DNA from: Sphingobium fontiphilum | GTDB taxonomy: Bacteria; Pseudomonadota; Alphaproteobacteria; Sphingomonadales; Sphingomonadaceae | Assembly (NCBI RefSeq): GCF_014196635.1 | Contig: NZ_JACIEB010000001.1 | Span: 496,001 to 560,000 of the forward strand | DNA length: 64,000 nt | Direction of reading: 5' to 3' | Shown here: positions 61,848 to 64,000 of the stretch, piece after piece | How positions within the stretch are numbered: position 1 is the first letter of the stretch | Layout of the letters: every line of letters starts with the position of its first letter | Notes under the pieces: generated by a model | Told to the model about the DNA's origin: nothing | Databases searched by the model: none | The model's input: only the letters and a program-made list of their open reading frames with translations | Position numbers and translations under genes: made by a program

Positions 61848-62891
61848 TCACAATGCCGAAAGGACCGCGTCGCCCATTTCCACCGTGGACATGGTCCCGC
61901 CCAGATCGGCGCTGCGCGCGCCATTGGCCAGCGCCCTGGCCACGGCGGCCTCGATGCGATCCGCCTCGGCGGAAAGGCCGAGCGAGTAACGCAGCATCAT
62001 CGCCGCCGACAGGACCGTTGCCAGCGGATTGGCCTTGCCCTGCCCGGCAATGTCGGGGGCGGAACCATGGATCGGTTCATACAGGCCCTGCCTGCCCTCG
62101 TTCATCGTCGCCGACGCCAACATGCCGATGGAGCCGACGCACATGCTCGCCTGATCCGACAATATGTCGCCGAACAGGTTCCCCGTCACGATGACGTCGA
62201 ACTGGCCGGGGTTGCGGACCAGCTGCATCGCGGCATTGTCGACATACATGTGCGACAGTTGGACATCGGGATAGTCGGCCGACACCTCGATCACCACGTC
62301 GCGCCAGAGCTGGCTGGTCTCCAGCACATTGGCCTTGTCCACCGAACACAGCTTGCCCCGGCGCGCGCGCGCCGCCAGGAACCCGGCATGGGCGATCCGG
62401 CGGACCTCCGCCTCATTATAGGACATGATGTCATAACCTTCGCGCAGGCCGTCGGCGGTGGTGCGGAAACCCTTTTCGCCGAAATAGACGTCGCCGTTCG
62501 TCTCCCGCACGATCAGAAGGTCGATGGCGCTCGCCACCTCCTTCTTCAGCGCCGAAGCGTCGGCCAGTTCCGGGAAAACCTTGGCCGGGCGCAGGTTGGA
62601 AAACAGGCCCAATTCCTTGCGCAGGCCCAAAATCGCCTGTTCCGGGCGCAGATGCCGTTCCAGGGCGTCGCAATCCGGGTCGCCCACCGCGCCGAACAAT
62701 ATGGCGTCGGCGCGCTTCGCCAGCGCCAGCGTCTCGGGCGGCAGCGGATGGCCGACCGCCTTGTAGGCCGCGCCGCCGACCAGCCCTTCCTCATAGCTGA
62801 TGCCCGGGATCGCCAGCGCATCGAGCACGCGCTTGGCCTGCGCGACGATTTCGGGGCCGATGCCGTCTCCGGCGAACAGGGCGATCAACAT
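61848..62891 (-). CDS. leuB: 3-isopropylmalate dehydrogenase
   Basis: Oxidative decarboxylation of 3-isopropylmalate in leucine synthesis. A 347-residue enzyme with [47 protein letters not shown], and [43 protein letters not shown] lies 9 nt before the ATG. It stands in the minus-strand amino-acid group after recO. A GC-rich inverted repeat follows at about 61822-61842. Confidence 0.95.
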   Translation of the reverse strand: MLIALFAGDGIGPEIVAQAKRVLDALAIPGISYEEGLVGGAAYKAVGHPLPPETLALAKRADAILFGAVGDPDCDALERHLRPEQAILGLRKELGLFSNLRPAKVFPELADASALKKEVASAIDLLIVRETNGDVYFGEKGFRTTADGLREGYDIMSYNEAEVRRIAHAGFLAARARRGKLCSVDKANVLETSQLWRDVVIEVSADYPDVQLSHMYVDNAAMQLVRNPGQFDVIVTGNLFGDILSDQASMCVGSIGMLASATMNEGRQGLYEPIHGSAPDIAGQGKANPLATVLSAAMMLRYSLGLSAEADRIEAAVARALANGARSADLGGTMSTVEMGDAVLSAL

Positions 62892-62942
62892 GGGGCGGAA
62901 CTCCTTATATTGCGTGGCTGCCCCTTATGGAGACAGGCGGTT

Positions 62943-63677
62943 TCACGCAACCGCCCTTTTCAGCCGATCGACCAGCCTTTCGCGCGCGGCCAGCACATCG
63001 GCGCGCCGCTCGGTCAGCACCGACCGTTCCAGAAAAAAGCCGGTCAGCCGCATCCCGTCCATGATCTGCGGCCAGTCGCCCGCTCCCCCCTCGATCAGGA
63101 AAGCGGGCAAGGGCAGCAGCAAATGCGCATATCCCACCGCCCCCGCCCGGCTGACCGCCGCCGCGCTGCGCGGCGACACATAGGCGAGGTCGTCGGCGTC
63201 GCCCGTCGCCGCACAGCGCGTCAGGTCCAGCCCGAACCCCAGTTCGGCGAGCAGCAACAGCTCATATCGCACCAGCGCCGCCGCCCATCCGCGCGCGGCG
63301 GGCGCCGCCTCCACCGCGCCCAGCACGCCGCCCAGCGCCTCATGCAGCGCCGGATAGGGCGTCCCTTCGGGGAGCGCGGCGGCGGTCAGCGCACAGGTCC
63401 AGTCGATGGCGGCGGCGGGCAGAGGCTCGGCCAGCAGCGGCGCGCGGCTGTGCGCCAGTTCGACGGTCAGCGACGCAAGCTGATCGGCCGTGCGCGCGCG
63501 GAACTCCGCCCGCACCAAATTGCCCGGCATCAGCACCGGCCGCATCGCCCGCGACCGGCCGCCGCGCACATAGCCCGCGATCAGCCCATGGTCCGCCGTC
63601 ATCCCCCGCGCGATCGCGCCATGCTCGCCATGGTGGCGAACCGCACAGATGATCGCGTCGGTGGTCAGGGATGCCAT
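62943..63677 (-). CDS. recO: DNA repair protein RecO
   Basis: RecFOR pathway protein that loads RecA on SSB-covered DNA. A 244-residue protein with the N-terminal oligonucleotide-binding fold ([38 protein letters not shown]) and the helical C-terminal part ([38 protein letters not shown]). The usual zinc-finger cysteines are mostly lost, as in many alphaproteobacterial RecO. Convergent with nothing; upstream is the terC gene on the same strand. Confidence 0.9.
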   Translation of the reverse strand: MASLTTDAIICAVRHHGEHGAIARGMTADHGLIAGYVRGGRSRAMRPVLMPGNLVRAEFRARTADQLASLTVELAHSRAPLLAEPLPAAAIDWTCALTAAALPEGTPYPALHEALGGVLGAVEAAPAARGWAAALVRYELLLLAELGFGLDLTRCAATGDADDLAYVSPRSAAAVSRAGAVGYAHLLLPLPAFLIEGGAGDWPQIMDGMRLTGFFLERSVLTERRADVLAARERLVDRLKRAVA

Positions 63678-63721
63678 GCCGCATCCCTAACCCGCCGGGC
63701 CGCGCGCCGCCAGTCGCACCC

Positions 63722-64000
63722 TCAGGCCGATGCCGGCGTCGGCGCGTCGCCCCGCGTCTTCCACATCGACCAGCCGATGCCGCCGGCCAGCAGCACGGCG
63801 GTCACCCCCAGCGAGATCGAGGGCGGCACCTTGCCGATGCCCAGCGCGTCGGCGACCAATATCTTGCCGCCGATGAACACCAGCAGGGCGCCCAGCGCAT
63901 ATTTCAGGTAATGGAAGCGATGCACCATCGCCGCCAGCGCGAAATAGAGCGCGCGCAGGCCCAGTATCGCAAAGATGTTGGACGTGTAGACCAGATAGGG
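63722..64000 (-). CDS. TerC-family membrane protein, C-terminal part
   Basis: The 3' end of a gene that starts beyond the window; 92 residues are visible. VYTSNIFAILGLRALYFALA and MVHRFHYLKYALGALLVFIGGKIL are the conserved last helices of TerC/Alx, an inner-membrane family linked to tellurium resistance and to manganese or pH homeostasis. The frame is open to the window edge. The last helix (SISLGVTAVLLAGGIGWSMW) is complete. Confidence 0.85.
   Translation of the reverse strand, partial: PYLVYTSNIFAILGLRALYFALAAMVHRFHYLKYALGALLVFIGGKILVADALGIGKVPPSISLGVTAVLLAGGIGWSMWKTRGDAPTPASA

Overview
The window is chromosomal DNA of a GC-rich alphaproteobacterium, most likely a sphingomonad (Sphingobium/Sphingomonas type). 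The reasons are the GcrA cell-cycle regulator, the purC-purS-purQ and trpD-trpC-moaC-moeA gene orders, a large TonB-dependent receptor paired with a TPR-sulfotransferase, a DUF5818 protein, frequent ATGA/GTGA gene overlaps, several TTG starts, and REP-like palindromes of the GTCATCCC...GGGATGAC type. Assignment below family level is not possible from the sequence alone. No tRNA, rRNA, CRISPR array, transposase or integrase was recognised.

Layout. 1-9.2 kb: purine and tryptophan biosynthesis (purC end, purS, purQ, trpG, then trpD, trpC) and molybdenum cofactor genes moaC and moeA. A bifunctional MHYT-PAS-GGDEF-EAL gene and the decayed remains of a cytochrome bd operon (cydB/cydX) and a thioredoxin gene lie between trpG and trpD. 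9.2-23.2 kb: an accessory amine-catabolism region. It has a TetR regulator and an MFS transporter, then a tryptophan tryptophylquinone (TTQ) amine dehydrogenase operon (mauB/aauB-like large subunit, mauE, mauD, mauA/aauA-like small subunit, monoheme cytochrome c), followed on the same strand by a seven-gene quinohemoprotein amine dehydrogenase (QHNDH) operon in the order qhpA-D-C-B-G-F-E. The second operon encodes a cysteine tryptophylquinone (CTQ) enzyme with its radical SAM thioether-forming enzyme, flavin hydroxylase, ABC exporter and subtilisin-like leader protease. 23.2-28.4 kb: a TonB-dependent receptor divergent from a TPR-sulfotransferase. 28.4-32.3 kb: a lower-GC patch with two glycan-related genes and an unrecognised gene.

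32.4-37.3 kb: bpt (N-end rule leucyltransferase), a threonine deaminase with ACT domain, a beta-hydroxyacid dehydrogenase and a secreted amidohydrolase. 37.3-50.4 kb: a surface/exopolysaccharide locus on the minus strand (GT-C-like membrane protein, FkbM methyltransferase, GT4, flippase-like protein, zinc-ribbon methyltransferase, GT2, polyprenyl glycosylphosphotransferase, wecC-like and wecB-like genes), then ugd on the plus strand. A REP element, an RraB-like gene and a 59-residue ORF split wecC from wecB. 50.5-64 kb: ABC-2 permease, gcrA, outer-membrane barrel, parE, a repeat-rich intergenic region, a penicillin-interacting serine hydrolase, small membrane and DUF genes, a lipoprotein, a LysR regulator with apaG, metZ with a second threonine/serine-deaminase-type gene, leuB, recO and a partial terC.

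The main point of interest is that two mechanistically different protein-derived-quinone amine dehydrogenases are adjacent. The CTQ enzyme has a complete dedicated maturation set. The TTQ enzyme has only the MauD/MauE disulfide-handling pair, and mauG and mauF are not in the window.
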